Shown: positions 1-5,840 of the stretch, piece after piece
Position numbering within the stretch: the stretch's first letter is position 1
Layout of the letters: every line of letters begins with the position of its first letter
Source of the DNA: Candidatus Izemoplasmatales bacterium
GTDB lineage: Bacteria; Bacillota_I; Bacilli_A; Izemoplasmatales; Hujiaoplasmataceae
Reading direction: 5' to 3'
Length of the DNA stretch: 5,845 nt
Assembly (NCBI GenBank): GCA_028707415.1
Contig: JAQWBC010000074.1
Coordinates: 1 to 5,845, forward strand
Made by a program: the position numbers and the translations under genes
The notes under the pieces: generated by a model
The model's input: the letters and a program-made list of their open reading frames with translations, nothing else
Told to the model about the DNA's origin: nothing
The model's database searches: none

Positions 1-276
1 CATAAAAGCTAAAAAGTAATCCATAATAAATTGTGGAATTGAGAGAATGTAAGGAGGTATTAACAAACATTGAATAAGCCCATATAAAGCCCCAGCGATA
101 ATTCCATTATGCCATCCACGTCGATAGCTAACCACAAACACCGGTAACATTGCAATAGAAATACTACCACCATAGGGAAACTCGTAGATGATTCCACTAA
201 TAAAATCCAATACAACAGCCATAGCGACAAAGATTCCGAGTTCCACCAATACTGCTACCTGATTATTTTTTTGCAT
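1..276 (-). CDS. thiT: Energy-coupled thiamine transporter ThiT (ECF S component), 5' part only
   Basis: This is the substrate-binding membrane S component that captures thiamine and works with the shared ECF module (EcfA, EcfA', EcfT), none of which is in the window. The reading frame starts at ATG 274-276 and stays open for 92 codons to the window edge, so roughly the C-terminal half is missing. Visible family features are an N-terminal hydrophobic helix (about residues 7-30), the segment YGGSISIAMLPVFVVSYRRG (35-54), which matches the ThiT 'GGsisl-mlP-----R-G' pattern, then a G-rich helix with GIIAGALYGLIQ (58-69), and finally PQFIMDYFLAF (81-91), which matches the conserved family segment ending in DY-LAF. 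The start is supported by AAAAGGAG four bases upstream. The gene sits directly behind a TPP riboswitch, which independently supports a thiamine role. Regulation is expected to be transcriptional, with expression falling when TPP is abundant. Confidence 0.93.
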   Translation of the reverse strand, partial: MQKNNQVAVLVELGIFVAMAVVLDFISGIIYEFPYGGSISIAMLPVFVVSYRRGWHNGIIAGALYGLIQCLLIPPYILSIPQFIMDYFLAFM

Positions 277-280
277 TGTT

Positions 281-288
281 CTCCTTTT
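281..288 (-). promoter_or_regulatory. Shine-Dalgarno site of thiT
   Basis: AAAAGGAG on the minus strand lies four bases before ATG 274-276. It sits just after the U-run of the riboswitch terminator, so it is transcribed only when the terminator is not formed. Confidence 0.8.
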
Positions 289-293
289 GGAAC

Positions 294-320
294 AAAAAAA
301 GTCCCTGATAAACAAGGGAC
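294..320 (-). terminator. Rho-independent terminator of the TPP riboswitch expression platform
   Basis: Read on the minus strand, GTCCCT (320-315) pairs with AGGGAC (306-301) across an eight-base loop. Seven Ts (300-294) follow. The hairpin lies between the TPP aptamer and the thiT ribosome binding site, which is where a ligand-induced terminator would be. Its 5' arm and loop can alternatively pair with the 5' edge of the aptamer (416-425), giving a plausible antiterminator. Confidence 0.9.
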
Positions 321-333
321 CTGTCCGTAAAAA

Positions 334-425
334 AGATGTTCCTACGCTGGCATTATCCAGATCAGGTAAGGTCTATAACGGAATAGTTATACTCTCAGCC
401 CGGATTCCCCGAGCTCCCCTTATTT
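334..425 (-). promoter_or_regulatory. TPP (thiamin pyrophosphate) riboswitch aptamer, thi box
   Basis: The minus strand carries the conserved thi-box core in order. GGGGAGC (419-413) comes first. The P2 hairpin follows, with AGCTCGG pairing with CCGGGCT around a five-base loop and running into the invariant GGCTGAGA. A variable P3 hairpin comes next (TATAAC and GTTATA, loop TATTCC). After it are ACCTGATCTGGATAATG and the P5 stem CTGG/CCAG, then AGCGTAGGA. The usual GTAGGGAA is GTAGGAAC here. P1 is not obvious: the 5' flank is only AAATAA and pairs poorly with the 3' flank. With the terminator downstream and thiT behind it, this is a transcriptional OFF switch for TPP. Confidence 0.95.
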
Positions 426-434
426 GGTGATTAA

Positions 435-463
435 ATTATAACATAAAACAACGGTTAAGTCAA
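435..463 (-). promoter_or_regulatory. Sigma-A-type promoter of the thiT riboswitch transcript
   Basis: The minus strand has TTGACT (463-458), a 17-base spacer and TATAAT (440-435). This differs from the consensus by one base. A start around position 428 would give a leader that begins only about nine bases before the aptamer GGGG, in agreement with the riboswitch position. The promoter lies 20 bases beyond the natB stop codon. Confidence 0.88.
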
Positions 464-482
464 AATATATAGTTGATCATTC

Positions 483-1655
483 TTATTTGGAAAACATGAT
501 TTTCTCGCTGTTAAACATCCGATTAAGCAATAAAATAAGCAAAGCCGTAAACACCAAGTTAGAAAAAATGGTAATCATCATGTATAAAGTGATATTAGAA
601 TCGAAAGTTAAGATGGCGATTAAGGTTTGAACCGTATTATATATTGGCAGTAAATATAACCACCAACTAGTATTTGCGCCTTCACCGAACATTGAAGAGA
701 TACCGATGACAATTGTTAACAGGTAAATTGGAGTAATCAATGTTCCAGCTTCTTTTAAATTTTTAGCATAAGCTGAAACCACGGAAATAACTCCAACAAT
801 TACAAATACCGTTGAGAATAGCAAACCCAGAATCATGGCGTATTCACCAAATCCATATATGGAAGTGAAGTCAATATCTTCACCAAATAATTTAGGGAAT
901 GATAAGATTATGCCAATAAAAGACGAAATGGCCGATAGCAACGATAAAACGCCAAGACTAGCTACTTTTCCCATTGCAATCTGACTCCGTTTGACCGGAG
1001 TAACCAATAATGTTGCCATGGTTCCGCGTTCTTTTTCACCAGCAATTGATTCAGGTCCAATCGACATCGCTCCCGAAAATAAGAACATCACTACCAACAT
1101 TGGTAATAAAGATGCCATAAGGGCACCTATTATTTTATTGTTATCTACTGTCATCGAATCAATAACAAACACCAAAACGGTGGTGTCATTGTACAATTGA
1201 TATGAAAGTGCTTCAGAATATTCATCAAGATATCCCCGATAAGTTTGATAGATAATTTGCGACTGGGTTTCATTACCGTTTAAATAGATTTCCAATGTTT
1301 CTTGATATCCATCAACAAGCCCTGTTTCTAAGTCTTCAGGAAAATCAATAATTAAATCCCATTCGCCAGCGTCGACTAAGTCTTTATATGTGTCGATTTC
1401 CGTTGAATCAATGGTGATAACATTATCGATAATCTCACCTTCATCAGGGGTATATATATCCGCAAAAGCAGAAGTCGGATTAACAATGGCTATATTACCC
1501 GGTTTGTCGGCATTAAGGCTGGACATTGCTGTCCCCATGAATGTATATATCAGAAAAATCATCAATCCCGGAAGAATCATGACCGAAAAAAGCAGTCTTT
1601 TATCCTTAATGACACGATCCCATTCTTTTTTAAAAATCGTCCAAATGTTTTTCAT
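483..1655 (-). CDS. natB: ABC-2 type permease, NatB-like
   Basis: This is a 390-residue membrane subunit of an ABC exporter, close to the usual NatB length. A first membrane helix (about 22-42) is followed by a large extracytoplasmic domain (about 45-170), then about six helices (roughly 175-197, 231-253, 272-294, 306-325, 332-350, 358-378). The cytoplasmic coupling segment EKERGTMATLLVTPVKR (207-223) is the diagnostic ABC-2 motif of this family. An in-frame start nine codons upstream (1682) exists, but ATG 1653-1655 is preferred because AGGAGG lies six bases before it and the protein then begins MKNIWTIFKKEW, as in relatives. It starts 1 bp after the natA stop, so the two are co-transcribed and probably translationally coupled. 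NatAB exports Na+ in Bacillus subtilis. The substrate here cannot be read from sequence and could be another ion, a drug or a peptide. No terminator is visible after its TAA stop. Confidence 0.88.
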   Translation of the reverse strand: MKNIWTIFKKEWDRVIKDKRLLFSVMILPGLMIFLIYTFMGTAMSSLNADKPGNIAIVNPTSAFADIYTPDEGEIIDNVITIDSTEIDTYKDLVDAGEWDLIIDFPEDLETGLVDGYQETLEIYLNGNETQSQIIYQTYRGYLDEYSEALSYQLYNDTTVLVFVIDSMTVDNNKIIGALMASLLPMLVVMFLFSGAMSIGPESIAGEKERGTMATLLVTPVKRSQIAMGKVASLGVLSLLSAISSFIGIILSFPKLFGEDIDFTSIYGFGEYAMILGLLFSTVFVIVGVISVVSAYAKNLKEAGTLITPIYLLTIVIGISSMFGEGANTSWWLYLLPIYNTVQTLIAILTFDSNITLYMMITIFSNLVFTALLILLLNRMFNSEKIMFSK

Positions 1656-1656
1656 G

Positions 1657-2433
1657 TTAAGCCTCCTCGCTTTCCGAGGCAACTAAATCAAAAAATTGAT
1701 TTTCCAAATTGGCTTCGGTACCACCAACTTCACCGATTGTTTTTGCCAACAAAAGCTTACCATTTATAATAATGCCGACGCGATCGCAAATTTTTTCAAC
1801 GACGCTAAAAATGTGAGTGGAAATAATTATGGTCTTTCCAGCATTTTTTAATTCAGTTAGGTAATCAGTCACTACTTTAGCTGTCAAAACATCCAACCCA
1901 TTCGTGGGTTCATCAAAAACGATAACAGCGGGATCGTGTAGTAACGAAATGGCAATCTGAACTTTTTGACACATGCCGGTTGATAATTCACCCACTTTGA
2001 CTTCCGCAAATCGATCAATCCCTAATTTTTCAAACAATTGTTTCTTGCGGGTTTGAATGATGTTTTCGTCAATTCCCCGCAGATGAGCAAAATAATCAAA
2101 CAGGTAATTGGGGGTGAAAAAAGCTTCAAGTTTTAAATCGCTTGTTAAAAAGCCAATCGATTCGCGCACTTTTTCCGGATCAGTCATTACACTATGACCA
2201 TTAACAATAATATCACCGGAATCCGGTTTGATGAGGGTGGAAATGCACCGTAAAGCCGTGGTTTTACCAGCTCCGTTGGGGCCAAGCAACCCGTATATTT
2301 CTCCTTTATATGCCTCGAACGAAAGGCCGTTGACAGCGACTTTATGTTTATTATTCACTCTTTCAATCTTTTGTTGCTTTTTGGACAAGATAAATGTTTT
2401 TGTGATATCTTTTATAATTACTTGTGCTTCCAA
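1657..2433 (-). CDS. natA: ABC transporter ATP-binding protein, NatA-like
   Basis: This is a 258-residue ATPase that powers the adjacent permease. Motifs in order are Walker A GPNGAGKTT (51-59), signature LSTGM (150-154, within GELSTGMCQKVQIA), Walker B VIVFDE (170-175), D-loop NGLD (178-181) and H-loop STHIF with His207. The N-terminal stretch with KKQQ before VNGLSFEAYKGEI, and the IGFLTSDLKLEAFFTPNYL block (93-111), are typical of the NatA branch. The usual Q-loop Gln is not evident there; FLTSD occupies that position. The start is TTG at 2431-2433, supported by GAGGTG five bases upstream and by the family N-terminus; no ATG fits. The C-terminal tail is acidic (SESEEA) and its DNA contains the natB ribosome binding site. 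NatA activity on Na+ is inferred by family only. Confidence 0.9.
   Translation of the reverse strand: MEAQVIIKDITKTFILSKKQQKIERVNNKHKVAVNGLSFEAYKGEIYGLLGPNGAGKTTALRCISTLIKPDSGDIIVNGHSVMTDPEKVRESIGFLTSDLKLEAFFTPNYLFDYFAHLRGIDENIIQTRKKQLFEKLGIDRFAEVKVGELSTGMCQKVQIAISLLHDPAVIVFDEPTNGLDVLTAKVVTDYLTELKNAGKTIIISTHIFSVVEKICDRVGIIINGKLLLAKTIGEVGGTEANLENQFFDLVASESEEA
1662..1667 (-). promoter_or_regulatory. Shine-Dalgarno site that fixes the natB start
   Basis: A perfect AGGAGG on the minus strand, inside the last codons of natA, lies six bases before ATG 1653-1655. It supports the 390-residue product over the longer in-frame version starting at 1682. Confidence 0.85.
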
Positions 2434-2438
2434 AGTTT

Positions 2439-2444
2439 CACCTC
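2439..2444 (-). promoter_or_regulatory. Shine-Dalgarno site supporting the TTG start of natA
   Basis: GAGGTG on the minus strand lies five bases before TTG 2431-2433. The same core (GAGGTGA) precedes pdp, so it looks like the normal ribosome binding site form of this genome. Confidence 0.8.
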
Positions 2445-2478
2445 AAATGTATAAAATAATATCCGATGGTTAATCCTG

Positions 2479-2508
2479 ATTATAATTGCAGAATTGTCCA
2501 TCATAGAA
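2479..2508 (-). promoter_or_regulatory. Possible promoter of natAB
   Basis: TATAAT (2484-2479, minus strand) is a perfect -10 box 45 bases before the natA start. An 18-base spacer leads to a poor -35, TTCTAT (2508-2503). Two small palindromes overlap the boxes: TAATC-CT-GATTA (2471-2482) and ATCAT-AGA-ATGAT (2500-2512). The region is the 99-bp gap between pdp and natA, which has no visible terminator. natAB could therefore be read both from here and from pdp. Confidence 0.4.
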
Positions 2509-2532
2509 TGATATTCAATAACGAGTAATCCT

Positions 2533-3825
2533 CTACCGAATAATCTCTAAAATAATGGGTGGAATAGCGATGGGGTAATCGACAATTTCAAATGCCATCG
2601 TTAAAGAATTAAGAATATCTTCGTTAATGGGTTTATTGGTATAAATATGCGCTAAGACATCCCCGCAGTTAACATGTTCGCCTATCTTCTTGGCTAAAAT
2701 GATTCCGACCATCGGATCAATGATGTCATCTTTGGTCTCGCGGCCACCGCCTAGTTTCATCGAAGCCAAACCAATGTTTAAAGCTTTTATTGTTTTAATG
2801 TAGCCGGTTGTAACAGATTTATATGCAACGATTTCCTTGACCGATACAAAATGATCTAGATCATCGATATGTCCGCCTTGTGCCCCAATAAATTCATAAA
2901 ACTTAGCCAAAGCTTTTCCATTATGTAAATTATCGTAGGCGATTTTTTTTGCTACTTCAAGTGTTTCTGCTTGTAAAGCATTAAAAATCATATGCGAACC
3001 AATTTCAACACATAGGGTTTCTAAATCTTTAGGTCCATGTCCAGACAAGGTATCGATAGCTTCTTTAACCTCTAACCGATTGCCAACTGCTAATCCTAAA
3101 GGTTGATTCATATCGGTTACGAATGCAATAACGGTTTTACCAAATGATTTGCCAATATTTACCATCAATCGCGATAAGATTCGTGCATCATCAATGGTTT
3201 TCATAAAAGCCCCATCGCCAATTTTAACATCAAGACAAATGACATCAGCTCCAGCAGCTAACTTCTTCGACATAATCGAGGATGCGATAAGCGGAATCGA
3301 TGGCACCGAGCCGGTAACATCACGCAATGCATATAATAGTTTGTCGGCAGGTACAAGTTCCGCAGTCTGTCCGGCAACAGCAATATTAATCTTATTGACT
3401 TGGTCTAAAAACTCTTGTTCAGAGAGGTCGATATGACAGCCATCAATCGATTCAAGTTTATCTAGCGTTCCCCCAGTATGTCCTAGTCCTCGGCCAGATA
3501 GTTTGGCAAGTTTAGCTCCCGCAGAAGCAACAAGCGGTCCTAAAATCAATGTCGTTTTGTCACCGACGCCACCAGTCGAATGTTTATCGACTTTGATGCC
3601 TTTTATATTTGATAAATCGATTACATCACCACTGTAAAGCATCGATTTTGTTAAAAACGCCGCCTCATCGTCAGTCATCCCCATAAAATAAATGGCCATA
3701 AGCAATGCACTTATTTGATAATCAGGAATTATACCTTTAACGTATCCCGAGATAACAAATTCGATTTCAGCCTCTGTTAAAACCAAGCCATCGCGTTTTT
3801 TTTCAATGATGTCAACCATTCTCAT
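2533..3825 (-). CDS. pdp: Pyrimidine-nucleoside phosphorylase
   Basis: This is a cytoplasmic enzyme that splits uridine, thymidine and deoxyuridine with phosphate into the free base and (deoxy)ribose-1-phosphate, feeding pyrimidine salvage and pentose catabolism. It is full length at 430 residues; the family is usually about 430-440. An N-terminal helical domain is followed by the phosphate-binding KHSTGGVGDKTT (81-92) and the family signature SGRGLGHTGGTLDKLE (110-125). YALRDVTGSVPS (165-176) and ASSIMSKK (181-188) contribute Arg168, Ser183 and Lys187, the pyrimidine-contacting positions known in Bacillus-type PyNP. The start ATG 3823-3825 (protein begins MRMVDIIEKKRDG) has GAGGTGA six bases upstream, which favours Met1 over Met3. 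It is the first gene of a leftward block (pdp-natA-natB) and is transcribed divergently from the histidine phosphatase. The symbol pdp is used rather than deoA because the gene looks like the Bacillota broad-specificity type; substrate range is inferred. Confidence 0.96.
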   Translation of the reverse strand: MRMVDIIEKKRDGLVLTEAEIEFVISGYVKGIIPDYQISALLMAIYFMGMTDDEAAFLTKSMLYSGDVIDLSNIKGIKVDKHSTGGVGDKTTLILGPLVASAGAKLAKLSGRGLGHTGGTLDKLESIDGCHIDLSEQEFLDQVNKINIAVAGQTAELVPADKLLYALRDVTGSVPSIPLIASSIMSKKLAAGADVICLDVKIGDGAFMKTIDDARILSRLMVNIGKSFGKTVIAFVTDMNQPLGLAVGNRLEVKEAIDTLSGHGPKDLETLCVEIGSHMIFNALQAETLEVAKKIAYDNLHNGKALAKFYEFIGAQGGHIDDLDHFVSVKEIVAYKSVTTGYIKTIKALNIGLASMKLGGGRETKDDIIDPMVGIILAKKIGEHVNCGDVLAHIYTNKPINEDILNSLTMAFEIVDYPIAIPPIILEIIR

Positions 3826-3847
3826 AACTATTCACCTCAGCAAAATT

Positions 3848-3856
3848 ATTATATCA
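3848..3856 (-). promoter_or_regulatory. Extended -10 promoter of pdp
   Basis: The minus strand reads TGA then TATAAT (3853-3848), an extended -10 element about 22 bases before the pdp start codon. No convincing -35 is present at the expected distance (TACTAT at 3876-3871), which fits an extended -10 promoter. The -35 zone overlaps the -10 of the divergent gene. Confidence 0.6.
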
Positions 3857-3874
3857 TACTTGCGAAAAATATAG

Positions 3875-3880
3875 TATAAT
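3875..3880 (+). promoter_or_regulatory. -10 box of the histidine phosphatase gene
   Basis: A perfect TATAAT is placed so that transcription would begin near 3887, leaving a leader of only about 11 bases before ATG 3898. No good -35 is seen (TATCAT at 3852-3857 with a 17-base spacer). Its position rules out the upstream in-frame TTG at 3880 as the start codon. Confidence 0.45.
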
Positions 3881-3897
3881 TGTTTCCGGTGATTCCG

Positions 3898-4473
3898 ATG
3901 AATATTCTTTGTCTCATGCGTCATGGCGAAACTGATGCTAACAAAAAATTAATTGTTCAAGGGCGGATAAACAACCCCTTAAATCAAGTGGGAGAAAATC
4001 AAGCTTGGCAGACCGGTATGTTTTTGGTAAAAACCAAGGAATCCTTTGATATGATTGTTTCTAGCCCTTTAAAACGAGCCCACAACACCGCCAAAATCAT
4101 TGCTGGCGTTATCGGCAAAGACCAGCAGGTGTTAATCTGGCCTGAGCTTACGGAACGTGATTTCGGTGATTTTGATGGTCGAGTGATCGATAATGAATAT
4201 GCTAAACGCGTCGTCTTCGATGAAATTCCCAACATGGAAAAAAATCACGATCTGGAAACACGGATTTTCAATGCTCTCACATCTTTATGTAACGCATTCC
4301 CTAATCAAAAAATCCTTGTTGTTGCCCACTCGCACGTCATTAAGGCGATTTTAGTCAAGATTTTACCGGGTTTTACCTACACTTCATATTTATTCAACTG
4401 TAGTTTGAATTATCTCAAGTATGAAGATGGTATATTTACGGTTATATCCCATAACATTAACCCTTTGATATAA
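3898..4473 (+). CDS. Histidine phosphatase family protein (phosphoglycerate mutase superfamily)
   Basis: This 191-residue cytoplasmic phosphatase or mutase is of the RHG family. The N-terminal LMRHGET (6-12) carries the phospho-accepting His9 next to Arg8. SSPLKRAHNTAKII (55-68) carries the conserved Arg60, and LTERDFGDFDG (84-94) supplies the likely acid/base Glu86. VVAHSHVIKAI (141-151) holds the second catalytic His144, with AHSH in place of the usual sHgg. All catalytic positions are present, so it is probably active. The short length and LTERDFGDFDG resemble GpmB/CobC/PhoE-type phosphatases rather than glycolytic phosphoglycerate mutase, but the substrate cannot be told. ATG 3898 is chosen because the protein then begins MNILCLMRHGET, as family members do. 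In-frame TTG 3880 and GTG 3889 lie in or beside the promoter. The ribosome site is weak (GGTGA, 3888-3892). It is monocistronic and ends in a strong terminator. Confidence 0.9.
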   Translation: MNILCLMRHGETDANKKLIVQGRINNPLNQVGENQAWQTGMFLVKTKESFDMIVSSPLKRAHNTAKIIAGVIGKDQQVLIWPELTERDFGDFDGRVIDNEYAKRVVFDEIPNMEKNHDLETRIFNALTSLCNAFPNQKILVVAHSHVIKAILVKILPGFTYTSYLFNCSLNYLKYEDGIFTVISHNINPLI

Positions 4474-4499
4474 AAAGATCGGAAATTCCGATCTTTTTT
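4472..4499. terminator. Bidirectional Rho-independent terminator
   Basis: AAAAAGATCGG (4472-4482) pairs with CCGATCTTTTT (4488-4498) around a five-base loop (AAATT). On the plus strand the hairpin ends in a T6 run after the histidine phosphatase gene, overlapping its TAA stop. On the minus strand the A-run gives a T5 tail, but it serves the nucleotidase gene, whose TAG stop is at 4503-4505. One element therefore ends both convergent transcripts. Confidence 0.92.
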
Positions 4500-4502
4500 C
4501 AT

Positions 4503-5738
4503 CTATTCAGTGTAACTTGTTCCGTTATAAGGATCAAATATTCCCGTCGTTGCGCGCAAGTCTATAGCAAGTAAATCACGCATAAAGTAAATAGTAGTTT
4601 GGATGTTCTCGCCTTCGAGAAAGTTATAGTAAGTTTTATCGAAAATATAGTCGACAGCGCCAACAGTATAGATTGCTAGTTTATTTATTAATATTCCGTT
4701 TTTGTACAGTTGATTATTTGACTCTGAGACACCATCGTCAAAGACAATATCCCCACCAATATAGTACAAATCATATATTTGTTGTCCCGTCATTTCACAG
4801 GTTTTAATCACATTATCAAATGGATATATTTCCACCAAATCACCCATCGTGATATCTCCGGAAGAAATGTTTACCCTAAATCCCCCGTTATTTACCATTC
4901 CAAAATCAAGTCCAAGATAATCACGAATCACTGAAGACCCCCAAACTGCTAGCTCTTGGTCGTAAGAATATCGGTCAATATACCGATTAGTTGTTGCTAA
5001 AACTTCAGAAATGTATACGTTGTAAGCGGTTTGGCTCTCGTAATAATCGATTTGGTCATTGATTTCGGAATCAGTTGTCGATAAATCATCTTCGCTTAAG
5101 TATTGACTGCTAAAGCCGATGACCGAATCGGAAACCGTATCGTATACTAAATTGATTTTAGCAAATAATGCATCAGAATAGCTGCTTACTTGGGCATAAG
5201 GCATATCAGCGCCATCACGAACAATTAATTCCGCAAAAGTATCATGAGTATGCCCATTGAAAACAGCATCAACCAGGTAGTCACCGGTAAGTGCAGCAAT
5301 CGCTTGATTAACCCATTGGTCATAGTCATGCAAAGAAACCACAACGATGTCACAATTTTCAACTGTTCGGAGAAGATATGTATACTCCGATACAGTTTCG
5401 AGAACATCCGCAAATTCATAGTCAGCAACTCGAGAGGCAGCGATAGAATTAATAACATCACCGATGACGCCGATGATGCCGATTTTAACCCCGCTGGTTT
5501 CGACAATCGTGTACGGTTCCGTCCAGTCCATCATTTCGTTTGAAGTTTTACTCACGATATTTGCAGCTAAAAACGGATAAGTAGCTTCACCATTAGCATC
5601 CGAATCATCGTTATACGCGGCGATGACTTCGATACCCCAATCAAATTCGTGGTTGCCAATCGTAAATGCGTCAAATCCAATGTAGTTCATAATTTCAATT
5701 AATGGCTGACCGTGGTAATATATATCACGGGAATTCAA
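4503..5738 (-). CDS. 5'-nucleotidase-like metallophosphatase, N-terminally incomplete
   Basis: The family hydrolyses nucleotides (5'-NMPs, 2',3'-cyclic nucleotides, UDP-sugars) outside the cell. Residues below count from the TTG at 5736-5738. The calcineurin-like domain keeps GNHEFDWG (28-35), LHDY with His137 and NGHTHD (161-166). The C-terminal 5'-nucleotidase domain follows, with WGSSVIRDYLGLDFG, then NNGGFR, then a PFDNVIKTCEMTGQQIYDL block. The final substrate-loop motif (usually GGDGY) is not seen; YYNFLEGEN occupies that place. Two essential N-terminal metal motifs, D-x-H and GD(x)nQG, should precede residue 1 but are not found in any frame of the remaining 107 bases. The TTG has no Shine-Dalgarno site, and upstream codons stay open only to an in-frame TGA at 5841-5843. 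No signal peptide or lipobox is visible. The gene is thus probably frameshifted, deleted at its 5' end, or affected by a sequence error. It runs into the bidirectional terminator shared with the histidine phosphatase. Confidence 0.75.
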   Translation of the reverse strand: MNSRDIYYHGQPLIEIMNYIGFDAFTIGNHEFDWGIEVIAAYNDDSDANGEATYPFLAANIVSKTSNEMMDWTEPYTIVETSGVKIGIIGVIGDVINSIAASRVADYEFADVLETVSEYTYLLRTVENCDIVVVSLHDYDQWVNQAIAALTGDYLVDAVFNGHTHDTFAELIVRDGADMPYAQVSSYSDALFAKINLVYDTVSDSVIGFSSQYLSEDDLSTTDSEINDQIDYYESQTAYNVYISEVLATTNRYIDRYSYDQELAVWGSSVIRDYLGLDFGMVNNGGFRVNISSGDITMGDLVEIYPFDNVIKTCEMTGQQIYDLYYIGGDIVFDDGVSESNNQLYKNGILINKLAIYTVGAVDYIFDKTYYNFLEGENIQTTIYFMRDLLAIDLRATTGIFDPYNGTSYTE

Positions 5739-5840
5739 CTGAATGTGGGAAGTTACACAGGTATTATCATGATTGTCGGGATTATTGCCGAAAATGCCAT
5801 ATTTACCGTGAACCAGTTCAGGATTACCATGAAATCTACT
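5739..5840 (-). pseudogene. In-frame extension upstream of the nucleotidase, without a start codon
   Basis: Thirty-four sense codons join the nucleotidase frame directly and follow a TGA at 5841-5843. The peptide includes LVHGKYGIFGNNPDNHDNT and ends SHIQ before LNSRD. It has no ATG, GTG or TTG and no ribosome site. LVHGK faintly recalls the NDxHGK metal motif, but the Asp is absent and the distance to GNHE is too short by several tens of residues for an intact metallophosphatase. I read it as remnant or rearranged coding sequence; this is inference. Confidence 0.35.

Noticed and set aside
991..1200. Plus-strand open frame opposite natB
   Set aside because: It has no recognisable domain or ribosome site and lies wholly antisense to a well-supported gene; it mirrors natB codon structure.
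1656..1682. Longer natB start at 1682 adding nine residues
   Set aside because: The extra codons lie inside natA and have no ribosome site, whereas AGGAGG is ideally placed for ATG 1653-1655 and the shorter N-terminus matches the family.
2434..2532. Terminator between pdp and natA
   Set aside because: Only short AT-rich palindromes without a following T-run are present, so I do not call a terminator.
3880..3897. Upstream TTG or GTG start for the histidine phosphatase
   Set aside because: TTG 3880 overlaps the -10 box and both would add residues before the normal family N-terminus MNILCLMRHGET.
5225..5543. Open frames on both strands inside the nucleotidase gene
   Set aside because: Both overlap conserved metallophosphatase sequence in another frame and show no family features.
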